From assembly GCF_000423885.1 (NCBI RefSeq), contig NZ_AUIV01000001.1, positions 140,297 to 204,296 of the forward strand: 64,000 bases of DNA. The letters are read 5' to 3'. Source of the stretch: Thermomonas fusca DSM 15424. GTDB taxonomy: Bacteria > Pseudomonadota > Gammaproteobacteria > Xanthomonadales > Xanthomonadaceae. The notes beneath the pieces were generated by a model, which ran no database searches, had not been told where the DNA came from, and worked only from the letters and a program-made list of their open reading frames with translations. This document shows, piece by piece, positions 8,297-16,465 of this stretch. How positions within the stretch are numbered: position 1 is the first letter of the stretch; each line of letters starts with the position of its first letter. The position numbers and the translations under genes were made by a program.

Positions 8297-11263
8297 TCAG
8301 AAGCGGTACGTCCCCCACAGCGAGGCCATGCCGTCGGCACCGAGCTCCCCGTTGCGGCGGCTCAGGTCGAAGCGGAACGTGGCCTTGCCCCCGAACGCCG
8401 CGCTCATGCCCAGCGCAAACAGCTGGCTGCGTTCGCCCAAGCCCATTCCCTGCATTGGCGCCCACTGCTCCACGCCGGTGAAGCTGGCCTCGAACAGCTG
8501 GCCGCTGGACGACAGCGTGCGCTGCCACTCGACGCGCGCGTCGGCGCGCAGATCCACGCCACCCACGCGCCAGGCGCGCTCGCCGCGCACGCCCGCAAAA
8601 CCCTGCCAGCGGCGGCTGTCCCAAGCGTTGGCGCGCAGGCCGAAGCCGCTGTCGCCGCTTTCGACGAAGCCGTCGTTGGCCACCCGCACGAATTGCGCGC
8701 CGAGGTACGGCGTCAGCGCCAGTCCGCCCACATCCAGACGCCGGCCGACCTCGCCGAACGCCGCCTGGTAGTCGCCGGACAGCCGGGTGGCCGCGGTGTC
8801 GCGCAGCCCGCCCAGCAGCAACTCGCGCTGCATCTGTCGCTGGAACGTGCCGGAAGCCAGCTGCGCCTGCGCCTGCCAGCCGCCGCGCCAGCCGGCCGCG
8901 TACAGCTGCACCTCGCGCTGGTGGCCGCGGCTGCGGTCACCACTGCCGTCCAGCCAGCCGGACTGCTCCAGCCGGTTCATCGCCATGCCCAGCAGCGCCG
9001 TGCGGCCCAGCCGCCAGTCGTTGCCGATCATGCTGCCGGTCGCATCCATACCCAGCTGGCCGAAACCGGCACGGCCCAGCTCGCCGCTGGCGGCCAGATC
9101 GCGGGCCCAGCCGCCGGCCTGCGCGGGCGCCTGCGCAAGCGTGTCGACGCGCTGGCCCAGCGCGCGCCGGCCGGCGTCGATGGCATCGAAGGTCATCGCC
9201 GCCGACGCCGCATGCAGCTCGCCGGACAGGCTGCGCAGCGAGGCATCCGCATTGGCCACGCTGGCAGACTGCTGCAGCGCGCCGGCGGCATCGATGAACG
9301 CCGTGCCGATGCCGATAGGCGTCCCTCCGCCCAGCTGCAGGTCGATCGCCTGCATCGCCGACTCCACCCGCGCCGCCGAAGCCACGCTGGCACCGGTCAG
9401 GCCCATGCCCGCCACCGCCTTGGTCACGTCGATGCGGTTGATGTTGAGGAAGACGTTGTTGGGGTCGTAGGCCAGCGCCGCGTCAAGGAACACGTTGGGG
9501 GCCGCGCGCAGCGAGACGAAGGTGCCGCTGACGCCGCCGGTGGCGTTGATCAGGGTTTCCTTCGAGGTGGTGGTGTAGCCGCTCTTCACCCCCAGGATCG
9601 ACATGGTGCCGTTGACGCTTGCCGACCCGGTGACCTTCAGCGCACTGCCCAGCCACACGCCCAGGTTGCCGCTGCCGGACTGGCTGAAGTTGCCCGCGAT
9701 GCTCGCCGGGGTGGTGGCACCACTCAGGAACATGCCGCTGTTGGCGACGTTGCCGCCGAACGCGCCGCTGCCCCAGACCTTGGCACCGCTGGCGATGGAC
9801 AGGTTCGACCGCAGCCCCTTGCGCAGATCCAGTCCGCCCGCATTGACCTGGGTTGCGCCGGTGAAGCGGCCCGCTTCGGTCAGGGTCAGGGTGCCGCTGC
9901 CGCCCTTGACCAGCCCGCCGCTGCCGACGATCTCGTTGCGCCACACCGAGTTGCCGGAGAACGCGACGCTGAAATCGCCCCAGGCGAAGTTGCTCGGCCC
10001 CATCGCCGCCTTGGTCACGTCCAGCAGGCCCCAGCCGAACACGGCGTCAACACCGGCGGCGCCCAGGTCCTTGGCACCGCCGAGGATGGCCTGCCGCACC
10101 TGGTCGTTGCTGAAGTACGGAAAGGCTGCCCACACCACCGCCGCCGCACCCGACACCTGCGGTGCCGCATAGGACGTACCGCCGCCTTGGTACAGGCCGC
10201 TGGTGGCCTGCGAGGTCGCATCCGGATCGATGAACACCACGTTGCCCGGCGCCACCAGGCAGTAGTTCATCGCCGGGCCGCACTCCTGCGAATAGTCGGT
10301 CAGCTGGGTGGGACTGAGCGGATCCAGCGCACCGACCGTCAGCCAGCCTTTTTCGAGGATGGCGTCGTTCGCCAGCGTCGGCAGCATCGCGTTGTCCGAA
10401 GGCTGCGGGCGGAACCGCGCATCGCGGCCACTGTTGCCGTTGGCGAACACGATGATGCCGCCGCGGTTGACGGTGAAGTCCCTGTACGCGGCGGCCAGTT
10501 CCTGCGACAGCGCCGGATCGCTCCAGTACAGCCCGCCCCAGGAATTGTTGATGATCTTCGCGCCGGCGTCGGCCAGTTGCTTGTGCAGGTAGACGAAATC
10601 CTCGCCCAAGCCTTCACCGGCGTGGATCTCGTTGCCCGCACCGGAGCCGTCATCCTTCGGCGGTGCATCGCTGATGATGCGCGAGGACACGATGGTGGCG
10701 TTCTGGGCGACGCCGCCGCCCCAGGTATCGGTCTGGCCGCTGTTGCTGCCGTCGCTGTTGAGGTAGTTGCCGATAGCCGGCCTGCCAGCGGCCAGCGAGG
10801 CCACCACGGTGCCGTGGCCGACCTTGTCGTCGACGCTGAGGTCGTTGCCGCAGGCTGCCGTCGTGCAAATGTTGATGAAATTCTGGGTCACCCGCCCGGC
10901 GAGGGTGGGATGGTTGCGGTTGACCCCGGAGTCGAGCAGGCCGATGGTGATGCCCTGTCCCTTCAGCCCGGCGCCCAGCGCGCCCGCCGCATTGGTCAGC
11001 AGCAGGTGGCGGTTGAGGCTGTTGTTGGCGAGGGAAATCGGGCCGGCGAGGGCCGCAACCGCAGGCGGATTGACCACCAGCGAGGCATCGTTGGCGACGT
11101 TCGGTGCGAAGCCGGGGCCGGACGGCGTGATCGGCGGCGGCGTGGGCCGAATACTGCTGCCTCCCCCGCCCCCGCCGCAGGCCGACAACGCCAGCGCGAT
11201 GGCGGCAGGCAACAAGGTTCCGGCCAGCCGGAGCTGCCGCCGCGACGCAAGATTGCTGTCCAT
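8297..11263 (-). CDS. subtilisin-like serine protease autotransporter with lipoprotein signal
   Basis: A 988-residue autotransporter. The ATG at 11263 follows a GGGGGA ribosome site; a longer reading to 11440 adds a non-conserved stretch. The signal ends in the lipobox LSAC with the lipidated Cys at 29, then a glycine run and a Pro-rich linker. The S8 protease domain carries the triad D111 (GLLDSG), H150 (GHGTVVAS) and S364 (GGTSYAAPQVSG) with the oxyanion Asn at 277. From about 480 to 620 lies a passenger helix with repeated GGSGTLTLTEAG-like turns. The last 270 residues, ending in WGTYRF, form the outer-membrane beta-barrel with the C-terminal aromatic. Known relatives are SphB1 and NalP. 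It is inferred to act at the cell surface, maturing other exported proteins. Confidence 0.95.
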   Translation of the reverse strand: MDSNLASRRQLRLAGTLLPAAIALALSACGGGGGGSSIRPTPPPITPSGPGFAPNVANDASLVVNPPAVAALAGPISLANNSLNRHLLLTNAAGALGAGLKGQGITIGLLDSGVNRNHPTLAGRVTQNFINICTTAACGNDLSVDDKVGHGTVVASLAAGRPAIGNYLNSDGSNSGQTDTWGGGVAQNATIVSSRIISDAPPKDDGSGAGNEIHAGEGLGEDFVYLHKQLADAGAKIINNSWGGLYWSDPALSQELAAAYRDFTVNRGGIIVFANGNSGRDARFRPQPSDNAMLPTLANDAILEKGWLTVGALDPLSPTQLTDYSQECGPAMNYCLVAPGNVVFIDPDATSQATSGLYQGGGTSYAAPQVSGAAAVVWAAFPYFSNDQVRQAILGGAKDLGAAGVDAVFGWGLLDVTKAAMGPSNFAWGDFSVAFSGNSVWRNEIVGSGGLVKGGSGTLTLTEAGRFTGATQVNAGGLDLRKGLRSNLSIASGAKVWGSGAFGGNVANSGMFLSGATTPASIAGNFSQSGSGNLGVWLGSALKVTGSASVNGTMSILGVKSGYTTTSKETLINATGGVSGTFVSLRAAPNVFLDAALAYDPNNVFLNINRIDVTKAVAGMGLTGASVASAARVESAMQAIDLQLGGGTPIGIGTAFIDAAGALQQSASVANADASLRSLSGELHAASAAMTFDAIDAGRRALGQRVDTLAQAPAQAGGWARDLAASGELGRAGFGQLGMDATGSMIGNDWRLGRTALLGMAMNRLEQSGWLDGSGDRSRGHQREVQLYAAGWRGGWQAQAQLASGTFQRQMQRELLLGGLRDTAATRLSGDYQAAFGEVGRRLDVGGLALTPYLGAQFVRVANDGFVESGDSGFGLRANAWDSRRWQGFAGVRGERAWRVGGVDLRADARVEWQRTLSSSGQLFEASFTGVEQWAPMQGMGLGERSQLFALGMSAAFGGKATFRFDLSRRNGELGADGMASLWGTYRF

Positions 11264-11457
11264 TTTTCCCCCGACTCGATGCGTAACCGCGCCATCCGGC
11301 ACGGCTTTCTGGATAGCGACTTTGTAAGCCCACTCGCCCGTTCGCGCAACGCCGGGCGCGCGCCGGCCAGCTGAATGCGGCAGCGCAACATCGACGCCGT
11401 TTCGAGTGATAATCGGGGTTTGCCGGCCTGTCCGGCCCAACGCAACCGGAGCTTTCC

Positions 11458-12633
11458 ATGAGCGACGTCGTCATCGTCGGTGCCAAGCGCACCGCCATCG
11501 GTTCCTTCCTCGGCCAGTTCACCGGCACGCCCACCCCCACGCTGGGCAGCGCCGCCATTGCCGGCGCGCTGGCGCAGTCCGGGCTGGCCGCCGACCAGGT
11601 GGACGAGGTCATCATGGGCTGCGTGCTGCCGGCCGGCCTTGGCCAGGCCCCGGCGCGCCAGGCTTCGCGTGCGGCCGGCATCCCCGACGCCGCCGGCGCC
11701 ACCACCATTAACAAGGTCTGCGGTTCGGGCATGAAGGCGGTGATGCTGGCCCACGACATCATCAAGGCCGGTTCCGCCAAGGCGGTTGTGGCCGGCGGCA
11801 TGGAGTCGATGACCAACGCCCCGCACCTGCTCAACGGCTCGCGCACCGGCGTGCGCTACGGCAGCGCCGAGTTCCTTGACCACATGGCCTTTGATGGCCT
11901 GACCAACCCCTACGACGGCAAGGCGATGGGCATCTTCGGCGATGCCGCCTGCGCCAAGTACGGGTATGACCGCGCCGCCATCGACGCGTTCTCCGCCGAA
12001 AGCGCCCGCCGTGCGCAGGCCGCGCAGGCCTCCGGCGCGTTCGCCGCCGAAATCGTCCCGGTCACGGTCAAGACCCGCAGGGGCGAGGCAGTGGTCGACA
12101 AGGACGAGGAGCCCGGCAAGATCGATCTCAACAAGATCCCCGAGCTGCGCCCCGCGTTCGGCAAGGAAGGCGTGCTGACCGCCGCTTCGTCGTCGAAGAT
12201 TTCCGACGGCGCCGCGGCGCTGGTGGTGATGTCAGCCGAGGCCGCCGCCGCCGCCGGGGTCAAGCCGCTGGCGCGGATCGTCGCCCATGCCACCCATTCG
12301 CAGGCCCCGGAATGGTTCACCACCGCTCCGGTGGCGGCGCTGCAGTCGGTGCTGGCCAAGGCCGGCTGGAGTGTGGCGGACGTGGACCTGTTCGAGGTCA
12401 ACGAGGCGTTCGCCTGCGTGGCGATGGCGCCGATGAGCGACCTCGGGATCGCGCACGACAAGCTCAATGTCAACGGCGGCGCGCTGGCGCTGGGCCACCC
12501 GATCGGCTGCAGCGGTGCCCGCCTGCTGGTCACCCTGACCCATGCCCTGCAGGCCCGTGGCGGCAAGCGCGGCGTGGCCTCGCTATGCATCGGCGGCGGC
12601 GAAGCGACCGCGGTGGCCATCGAGCTGGCGTGA
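11458..12633 (+). CDS. acetyl-CoA C-acetyltransferase (thiolase)
   Basis: A 391-residue biosynthetic-type thiolase that joins or splits acetoacetyl-CoA and acetyl-CoA. The nucleophilic cysteine is C88 in NKVCGSGMKAV; the second active-site block GGALALGHPIGCSGAR supplies H347, and C377 lies in LCIGGGEA. The length and the GAKRTAIGSFLG opening match the PhaA/AtoB group. It stands alone between the divergent autotransporter gene and two lipoprotein genes. The window also carries leucine-degradation genes whose end product acetoacetate would need such an enzyme, but the link is an inference from content, not from an operon. Confidence 0.95.
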   Translation: MSDVVIVGAKRTAIGSFLGQFTGTPTPTLGSAAIAGALAQSGLAADQVDEVIMGCVLPAGLGQAPARQASRAAGIPDAAGATTINKVCGSGMKAVMLAHDIIKAGSAKAVVAGGMESMTNAPHLLNGSRTGVRYGSAEFLDHMAFDGLTNPYDGKAMGIFGDAACAKYGYDRAAIDAFSAESARRAQAAQASGAFAAEIVPVTVKTRRGEAVVDKDEEPGKIDLNKIPELRPAFGKEGVLTAASSSKISDGAAALVVMSAEAAAAAGVKPLARIVAHATHSQAPEWFTTAPVAALQSVLAKAGWSVADVDLFEVNEAFACVAMAPMSDLGIAHDKLNVNGGALALGHPIGCSGARLLVTLTHALQARGGKRGVASLCIGGGEATAVAIELA

Positions 12634-12674
12634 GCCTTTCGGCGACCTGAAATGAAAAAAATACAGCCAACCGC

Positions 12675-12702
12675 TTGACACGCGGCTACGGCTTGTCATC
12701 AT
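12675..12702 (+). promoter_or_regulatory. probable sigma-70 promoter of the first Ala-rich lipoprotein gene
   Basis: A perfect TTGACA (12675-12680) is followed after 16 bases by CATCAT (12697-12702), with TG just upstream of the -10. It lies about 60 bases before the lipoprotein ATG. The -35 is strong and the -10 weak. Confidence 0.5.
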
Positions 12703-12761
12703 GGTGAAGCACGCATTGTCTGCGTTGCTCCAGATTTTATTCACGACGAGGAAACCGCATC

Positions 12762-13061
12762 ATGTCGATCAACAAGATCCTGCTGGCGATGGCTCTGGGC
12801 CTGGCCCTGACCGCGTGCAGCAAGTCCGAGCCGGCTGCTGACGCCGCCGCCAGCGCCGAGACCCCGGCCGCTGACGCCCAGGCCGCCGCCGACTCCGCTG
12901 CTCAGGCTGCCGACGCTTCGGCCGAAGCCGCCCCGGCTGACGCTGCCGCCGCTCCGGCGGAAGCCGCTCCGGCTGACGCCGCTGCTGCCCCGGCCGAAGC
13001 CCAGGCTGCCGCCGACGCCGCCGAGCAGGCTGCGACCACGGCTGAAGAAGCCAAGAAGTAA
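12762..13061 (+). CDS. Ala-rich low-complexity lipoprotein (paralog 1)
   Basis: A 99-residue protein. The first 19 residues are a lipoprotein signal ending in the lipobox LTAC (C19), with Ser at +2, which points to outer-membrane sorting. The rest is built almost only of Ala, Glu, Asp and Pro: AADAAAS and EAAPADAAAAPA-type repeats, ending AAEQAATTAEEAKK. The tail looks helical and Lys-capped. It is not a family I can name. Two more genes in the window, at 13269 and 21210, have the same plan with the lipid Cys at the same position, so these are probably paralogs. A strong terminator follows, so it is a single-gene unit, and the short leader and good -35 suggest strong expression. Confidence 0.8.
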   Translation: MSINKILLAMALGLALTACSKSEPAADAAASAETPAADAQAAADSAAQAADASAEAAPADAAAAPAEAAPADAAAAPAEAQAAADAAEQAATTAEEAKK

Positions 13062-13108
13062 TCGGGTCGGCGGAGAACATCTCGCCCGATTCGTTACCCA
13101 AAAATCGG

Positions 13109-13138
13109 GAAAGCCGTCGGTACGCCGACGGCTTTTTC
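13109..13138 (+). terminator. Rho-independent terminator
   Basis: A perfect 10-base stem, AAGCCGTCGG (13111-13120) with CCGACGGCTT (13125-13134), a TACG tetraloop and a following T run. It lies about 50 bases after the first Ala-rich lipoprotein stop. Confidence 0.9.
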
Positions 13139-13268
13139 GTGTCCCGGAGCCCCGGGGCTGTTTCGAGTCAGTGAACGACCCGCCGGCGCATGCCGGATCG
13201 CTAAGCGCACTGGCGTTGTCTGATCCCAAATCCGCTGTTTTTCAGTCAACCCTACCCAGGAGATTTTC

Positions 13269-13562
13269 ATGAACACCAAGCTTTTCGCGCTCCTCGCCGC
13301 TGGCGTCCTCGCTCTGTCGGCCTGCAAGAAGGACGAGGCTCCGGCCGCTGACGCCGCTGCTCCGGCCGACGAAGCCGCTGCCCCGGCCGACGCCGCTGCC
13401 GCCGAAGCCCCGGCCGCTGACGCTGCTGCTCCGGTCGACGCCGCTGCTGCTCCGGTTGACGCCGCCGCTGCTCCGGCAGACGCCGCTGCCCCGGCTGCCG
13501 ACGCTGCCGCTCCGGCTGCCGACGCTGCCGCTGCTCCGGCTGCCGAAGGCGAAGCGGAGTAA
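13269..13562 (+). CDS. Ala/Pro-rich low-complexity lipoprotein (paralog 2)
   Basis: A 97-residue lipoprotein with lipobox LSAC (C19) and Lys at +2. The mature part is an almost regular run of APADAAA and APVDAAA units from residue 24 to 90, ending EGEAE. The many prolines make a long helix unlikely; an extended, flexible tail is more likely, in contrast to the third paralog. The start has CAGGAG eight bases upstream. It has its own terminator. At the DNA level the repeats are near-identical codon blocks, so the unit count could vary between strains. Function unknown; an envelope spacer or stress-related surface protein is possible. Confidence 0.78.
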   Translation: MNTKLFALLAAGVLALSACKKDEAPAADAAAPADEAAAPADAAAAEAPAADAAAPVDAAAAPVDAAAAPADAAAPAADAAAPAADAAAAPAAEGEAE

Positions 13563-13591
13563 TCGCCTGCCGGCTCCCAGCCGGCAAAGGA

Positions 13592-13625
13592 AAGGCCCGC
13601 CCTCACCGGCGGGCCTTTTTCTTTT
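13592..13625 (+). terminator. Rho-independent terminator
   Basis: A 10-base perfect stem, AAGGCCCGCC with GGCGGGCCTT, and a T-rich tail (TTTTCTTTT). It ends the second lipoprotein transcript. A second small stem (GCCGGC/GCCGGC near 13570-13586) lies just before it. Confidence 0.9.
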
Positions 13626-13650
13626 GCGGAACCCGTGCTCATTCCGACAC

Positions 13651-13674
13651 AAAAAACCCCGCACTTGGCGGGGT
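13651..13674 (-). terminator. Rho-independent terminator of the cold-shock gene
   Basis: On the minus strand CCCCGC, loop CAAGT, GCGGGG and six Ts, about 30 bases after the cold-shock stop. It faces the plus-strand terminator at 13592-13625, so the two convergent units are insulated from each other. Confidence 0.88.
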
Positions 13675-13700
13675 CTGGAATTTGCTGGCGTGTACCGGCC

Positions 13701-13904
13701 TCAGGCGGGCTTGACCCCGGCGGCCTGGGCACCCTTCGCGCCCTGCTGCACTTCATAGCTGACCCGCTGACCTTCCTGCAAGCTGCGGAAGCCATTGGAA
13801 TCGATGGCGGAAAAATGCACGAACACATCGGCGCTGCCGTCCTCGGGGGCGATGAAACCGAAGCCCTTGGCGTCATTGAACCACTTCACGGTGCCGTACT
13901 GCAT
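13701..13904 (-). CDS. cold-shock protein, CspA family
   Basis: A 67-residue single cold-shock domain, the usual size. It binds single-stranded nucleic acid and melts RNA structure. Both RNA-binding motifs are intact: KGFGFIAPEDG (RNP1) and VFVHFSAI (RNP2), after the standard opening YGTVKWFND. The C-terminus SYEVQQGAKGAQAAGVKPA is a little longer and more Ala-rich than E. coli CspA. The start has AGAGG about ten bases upstream. The leader is short, not the long structured leader of cold-induced cspA, so it may be a constitutive member. Confidence 0.95.
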   Translation of the reverse strand: MQYGTVKWFNDAKGFGFIAPEDGSADVFVHFSAIDSNGFRSLQEGQRVSYEVQQGAKGAQAAGVKPA

Positions 13905-13978
13905 GGTTGCGAAGACCTCTTGCGAAAGCGTGTGGTGATGGACTGGATGGAAACGTGCCGACCAGCGGCACGGCGCGA

Positions 13979-14006
13979 GTATGCAACAGCGGCACGCCCA
14001 CGCAAC
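13979..14006 (-). promoter_or_regulatory. possible promoter of the cold-shock gene
   Basis: On the minus strand TTGCGT (14001-14006) and CATACT (13979-13984) are 16 bases apart, about 75 bases before the cold-shock ATG, in the 133-base gap after the thioinosine phosphorylase gene. The consensus match is moderate. Confidence 0.4.
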
Positions 14007-14037
14007 CATCCAGAACGCACTTCGGCCCGTTTGGCGG

Positions 14038-14787
14038 TCAGCCCGCCAGCACCCGCCGCAGCAGTTCCGGCACGCCCGCCATCGCCGCCGATACGTTGTC
14101 GAGCACATCCTGCAGGGTGATGACCTCGTCCACCTCCGGGCCCGCGCCCGCCGCCCAGTTGGCGACGATGGCCAGGCAGGCGTAATCCAGCCCCAGCTCG
14201 CGCGCCAGGCCGGCCTCGGGCATGCCAGTCATGCCGACCAGGTCGCAGCCGTCGTGGCGCATGCGCGCGATCTCGGCGCGGGTTTCCAGCCGCGGCCCCT
14301 GGGTGGCGCCGTAGCAGCCACCATCGACCAGCGCCACGCCGGCCTGCGCCGCCGCTGCGACCACCTGCCGGCGTAGCGACGGGGTATAGGGATCGCCGAA
14401 GTCGACGTGCAGCACCTCGCTGCCCGGCTCCTCGCACAGGGTGGAAATGCGGCCCCAGGTGTAGTCGATCAGCTGCTCCGGGCAAGCCAGCACGCGCGGA
14501 CCGAAGCGCTCGGTGATGCCGCCGACGGTATTCAGCGCCAGCACGCGGGTGGCGCCCAGCGCCTTCAGCGCGGCCAGGTTGGCGCGGTAGTTGATCCGGT
14601 GCGGCGGCAGCGAATGGCCTTCGCCATGGCGGGCCAGGAAAGCCACCCGCCGGCCCGCATAGGTACCGGCGCGTACCGGCCCGGACGGCGCGCCGTAGGG
14701 CGTGACCGGCTGGTGGGTTTCGACGTCGGCCAGTTCGCCCAGCGCATAAACGCCGGTGCCGCCGATGACGGCGAGTTCGATGGTCAT
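14038..14787 (-). CDS. S-methyl-5'-thioinosine phosphorylase (MTAP/PNP family)
   Basis: A 249-residue phosphorylase that splits 5'-methylthioinosine into hypoxanthine and methylthioribose-1-phosphate. Family features are AVIGGTGVY at the start, the phosphate-binding FLARHGEGHSLPPHRINYRANL, LNTVGGI and MTGMPEAGLARELG near the base site. Pseudomonas PA3004, proven to act on methylthioinosine, is the closest type I know; it also lies next to nagZ as here. An MTA phosphorylase role cannot be ruled out by eye. A strong GGAGGAAG ribosome site precedes the ATG. It is the last gene of a five-gene minus-strand operon; hypoxanthine made here could be salvaged by the next gene upstream. Confidence 0.9.
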   Translation of the reverse strand: MTIELAVIGGTGVYALGELADVETHQPVTPYGAPSGPVRAGTYAGRRVAFLARHGEGHSLPPHRINYRANLAALKALGATRVLALNTVGGITERFGPRVLACPEQLIDYTWGRISTLCEEPGSEVLHVDFGDPYTPSLRRQVVAAAAQAGVALVDGGCYGATQGPRLETRAEIARMRHDGCDLVGMTGMPEAGLARELGLDYACLAIVANWAAGAGPEVDEVITLQDVLDNVSAAMAGVPELLRRVLAG

Positions 14788-14843
14788 CCTTGCTTCCTCC
14801 AACTCATTCGATCTGTATCGCACGCGAGCACGATGCAATATCG

Positions 14844-15401
14844 CTAGTCGCCCAGCGCATAGATCGCCGGCAGGTTGCGGCCCTGCTCGTGGTAATCCAT
14901 GCCGTAGCCGAACACGTAGGCATCCGGCACCTGCACGCCGACATGGTCGGCGGCGATGCCCTCGACGCAGCGGTCGTGGACCTTTTCCGCCAGCACCGCG
15001 ATGCGCACGTCGGCCGCGCCCTGGTCCTCGCACCACTGCTTCACCGCCAACAGGGTGTGGCCTTCGTCGAGGATGTCGTCCGCCAGCAGCACCTGGCGCC
15101 CGTGCATCGGCGTGGCCGGGCGGTGCAGCCAGGCCAGGCCCGAGCCGCTGGTCTGGCCGCGGTAGCGGGTGGCGTGCAGGTAGTCGAACTCCAGGTCCAG
15201 CCCGCGCTCGCCCAGCGCGAACGCCAGCTGCGCGGCGAACGGCAGGCCGCCGTTCATGACCGTGATGTACAGCGGCACATCGCCCTCGGCGTAGGCCGCG
15301 CGGATCTCGCCGGCCATGCGCACGATGGCCTGTTCCAGCACCGGGCGGTCGAACAGAACCCGTGCCGACGCCAGCGCGTCGCCCAGTTTCGGTGTGCTCA
15401 T
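14844..15401 (-). CDS. hpt: hypoxanthine-guanine phosphoribosyltransferase
   Basis: A 185-residue purine salvage enzyme that joins hypoxanthine or guanine to PRPP. The PRPP loop is VLLADDILDEGHTL; an N-terminal ITVMNGGLPFAAQLA carries the flexible-loop lysine-equivalent region, and DYVFG-like DAYVFGYGMDYHEQGRNLPA at the C-terminus stacks on the base. The start ATG overlaps the nagZ stop (ATGA). It sits directly upstream of the thioinosine phosphorylase, whose product is hypoxanthine, so the two steps are plausibly coordinated. Confidence 0.92.
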   Translation of the reverse strand: MSTPKLGDALASARVLFDRPVLEQAIVRMAGEIRAAYAEGDVPLYITVMNGGLPFAAQLAFALGERGLDLEFDYLHATRYRGQTSGSGLAWLHRPATPMHGRQVLLADDILDEGHTLLAVKQWCEDQGAADVRIAVLAEKVHDRCVEGIAADHVGVQVPDAYVFGYGMDYHEQGRNLPAIYALGD

Positions 15402-16465
15402 GCCACGTCTCCCATGTTGGTGGCGCCCGACAGGATGTCGGTCGCCAGTGACGGCGCGCGCACGTCTTCCAACCGCGCCTGCACGCCGGCACGGCGCGCG
15501 TCGGCCAGCAGCCCGTCCCATCCCAGCGCGCCGCGGCCGAGCAGGCCGGCCAGCGCCATCGTGTTGAGCCGGCGGCCTTGGATCGCCGCCAGCGCCTCGT
15601 CCACCTGCTGGGTGTGGCTGACCAGCACCACGTCGCAGCCGGCGTCCAGATGTGCGTCGATGCGCGCCTTGATTCCGCCCACCGCGCCGGCCGCAGCCAT
15701 GCCGATGTCGTCGGAAAACACCACCCCGCGGAAGCGCAGGCCGCCGTTGACCACGTCACCGCGCAGGATCTCCTCGATCCAGCGCCGCGAACAGCCGGCA
15801 GGCTCAGAGGCCACCTGCGGATAGGTGACGTGCGCGGTCATCACCGCGTCGGCGCCGGCAGCGATACCGGCGGCGAACGGCACCAGGTCGTGCGCGCGGA
15901 TCTCGTCCAGCGTGCGCGGGTCGATGGCCGCGTCGTGGTGGGTGTCTTCCAGCACCGAGCCATGGCCGGGGAAGTGCTTAAGCGTGGCGGCCATCCCGGC
16001 TTCGTGCATGCCTTGCACGTAGACGCGGGCGAACGCAGCCACCACCTCGGGATCGGCGGCGAACGCGCGGTCGCCGATCGCGCGGTTGCCGCGCGCCAGG
16101 TCCAGCACCGGGGCGAAGCTGAGGTCCACGCCGCTGGCGCGCATCTCGCTGGCCATCAGCCAGGCGTGCTCGCGGGCCAACGCCAGCGCCGCCTGCACAT
16201 CGCGCTGGTACAGCGCCTCGAAGCCGTGCAGCGCCGGCAGCTTGCTGTAGCCATCGCGGAAGCGCTGCACGCGCCCGCCTTCCTGGTCCACGCAGATCAG
16301 CTGCGGGCGCGGCGCGGCTTCGCGGATCGACTGCGTCAGCTCCGCCACCTGCGCGCGCGAGGCGAAGTTGCGCGCGAACAGGGTCAGGCCGGCGCAGGCG
16401 TCGTGCTGCAGCCAGTCGCGCTCGCGCGCGGTGAGTTCGTGCCCGGTGATACCGATCAGCAGCAT
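15398..16465 (-). CDS. nagZ: beta-N-acetylhexosaminidase NagZ
   Basis: A 355-residue glycoside hydrolase family 3 enzyme. It removes GlcNAc from anhydro-muropeptides in the cytoplasm during cell-wall recycling, and in many species so shapes beta-lactamase induction. Seen are the substrate-binding CVDQEGGRVQRFRDG, the KHFPGHGSVLEDTHHD loop with the catalytic Asp-His pair, and VVFSDDIGMAA holding the nucleophilic aspartate. There is no signal peptide, as expected. The start follows the CYTH stop with no gap. Confidence 0.95.
   Translation of the reverse strand: MLLIGITGHELTARERDWLQHDACAGLTLFARNFASRAQVAELTQSIREAAPRPQLICVDQEGGRVQRFRDGYSKLPALHGFEALYQRDVQAALALAREHAWLMASEMRASGVDLSFAPVLDLARGNRAIGDRAFAADPEVVAAFARVYVQGMHEAGMAATLKHFPGHGSVLEDTHHDAAIDPRTLDEIRAHDLVPFAAGIAAGADAVMTAHVTYPQVASEPAGCSRRWIEEILRGDVVNGGLRFRGVVFSDDIGMAAAGAVGGIKARIDAHLDAGCDVVLVSHTQQVDEALAAIQGRRLNTMALAGLLGRGALGWDGLLADARRAGVQARLEDVRAPSLATDILSGATNMGDVA

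Noticed and set aside
8693..11374. 893-codon plus-strand frame opposite the autotransporter
   Set aside because: Translation is low in structure and lacks a ribosome site; the protease triad and barrel on the minus strand explain the region.
13094..13876. Minus-strand frames rich in Ala/Ser opposite the second Ala-rich lipoprotein
   Set aside because: They arise from the repeated GCC/GCT-rich codons of the lipoprotein; they cross two terminators.
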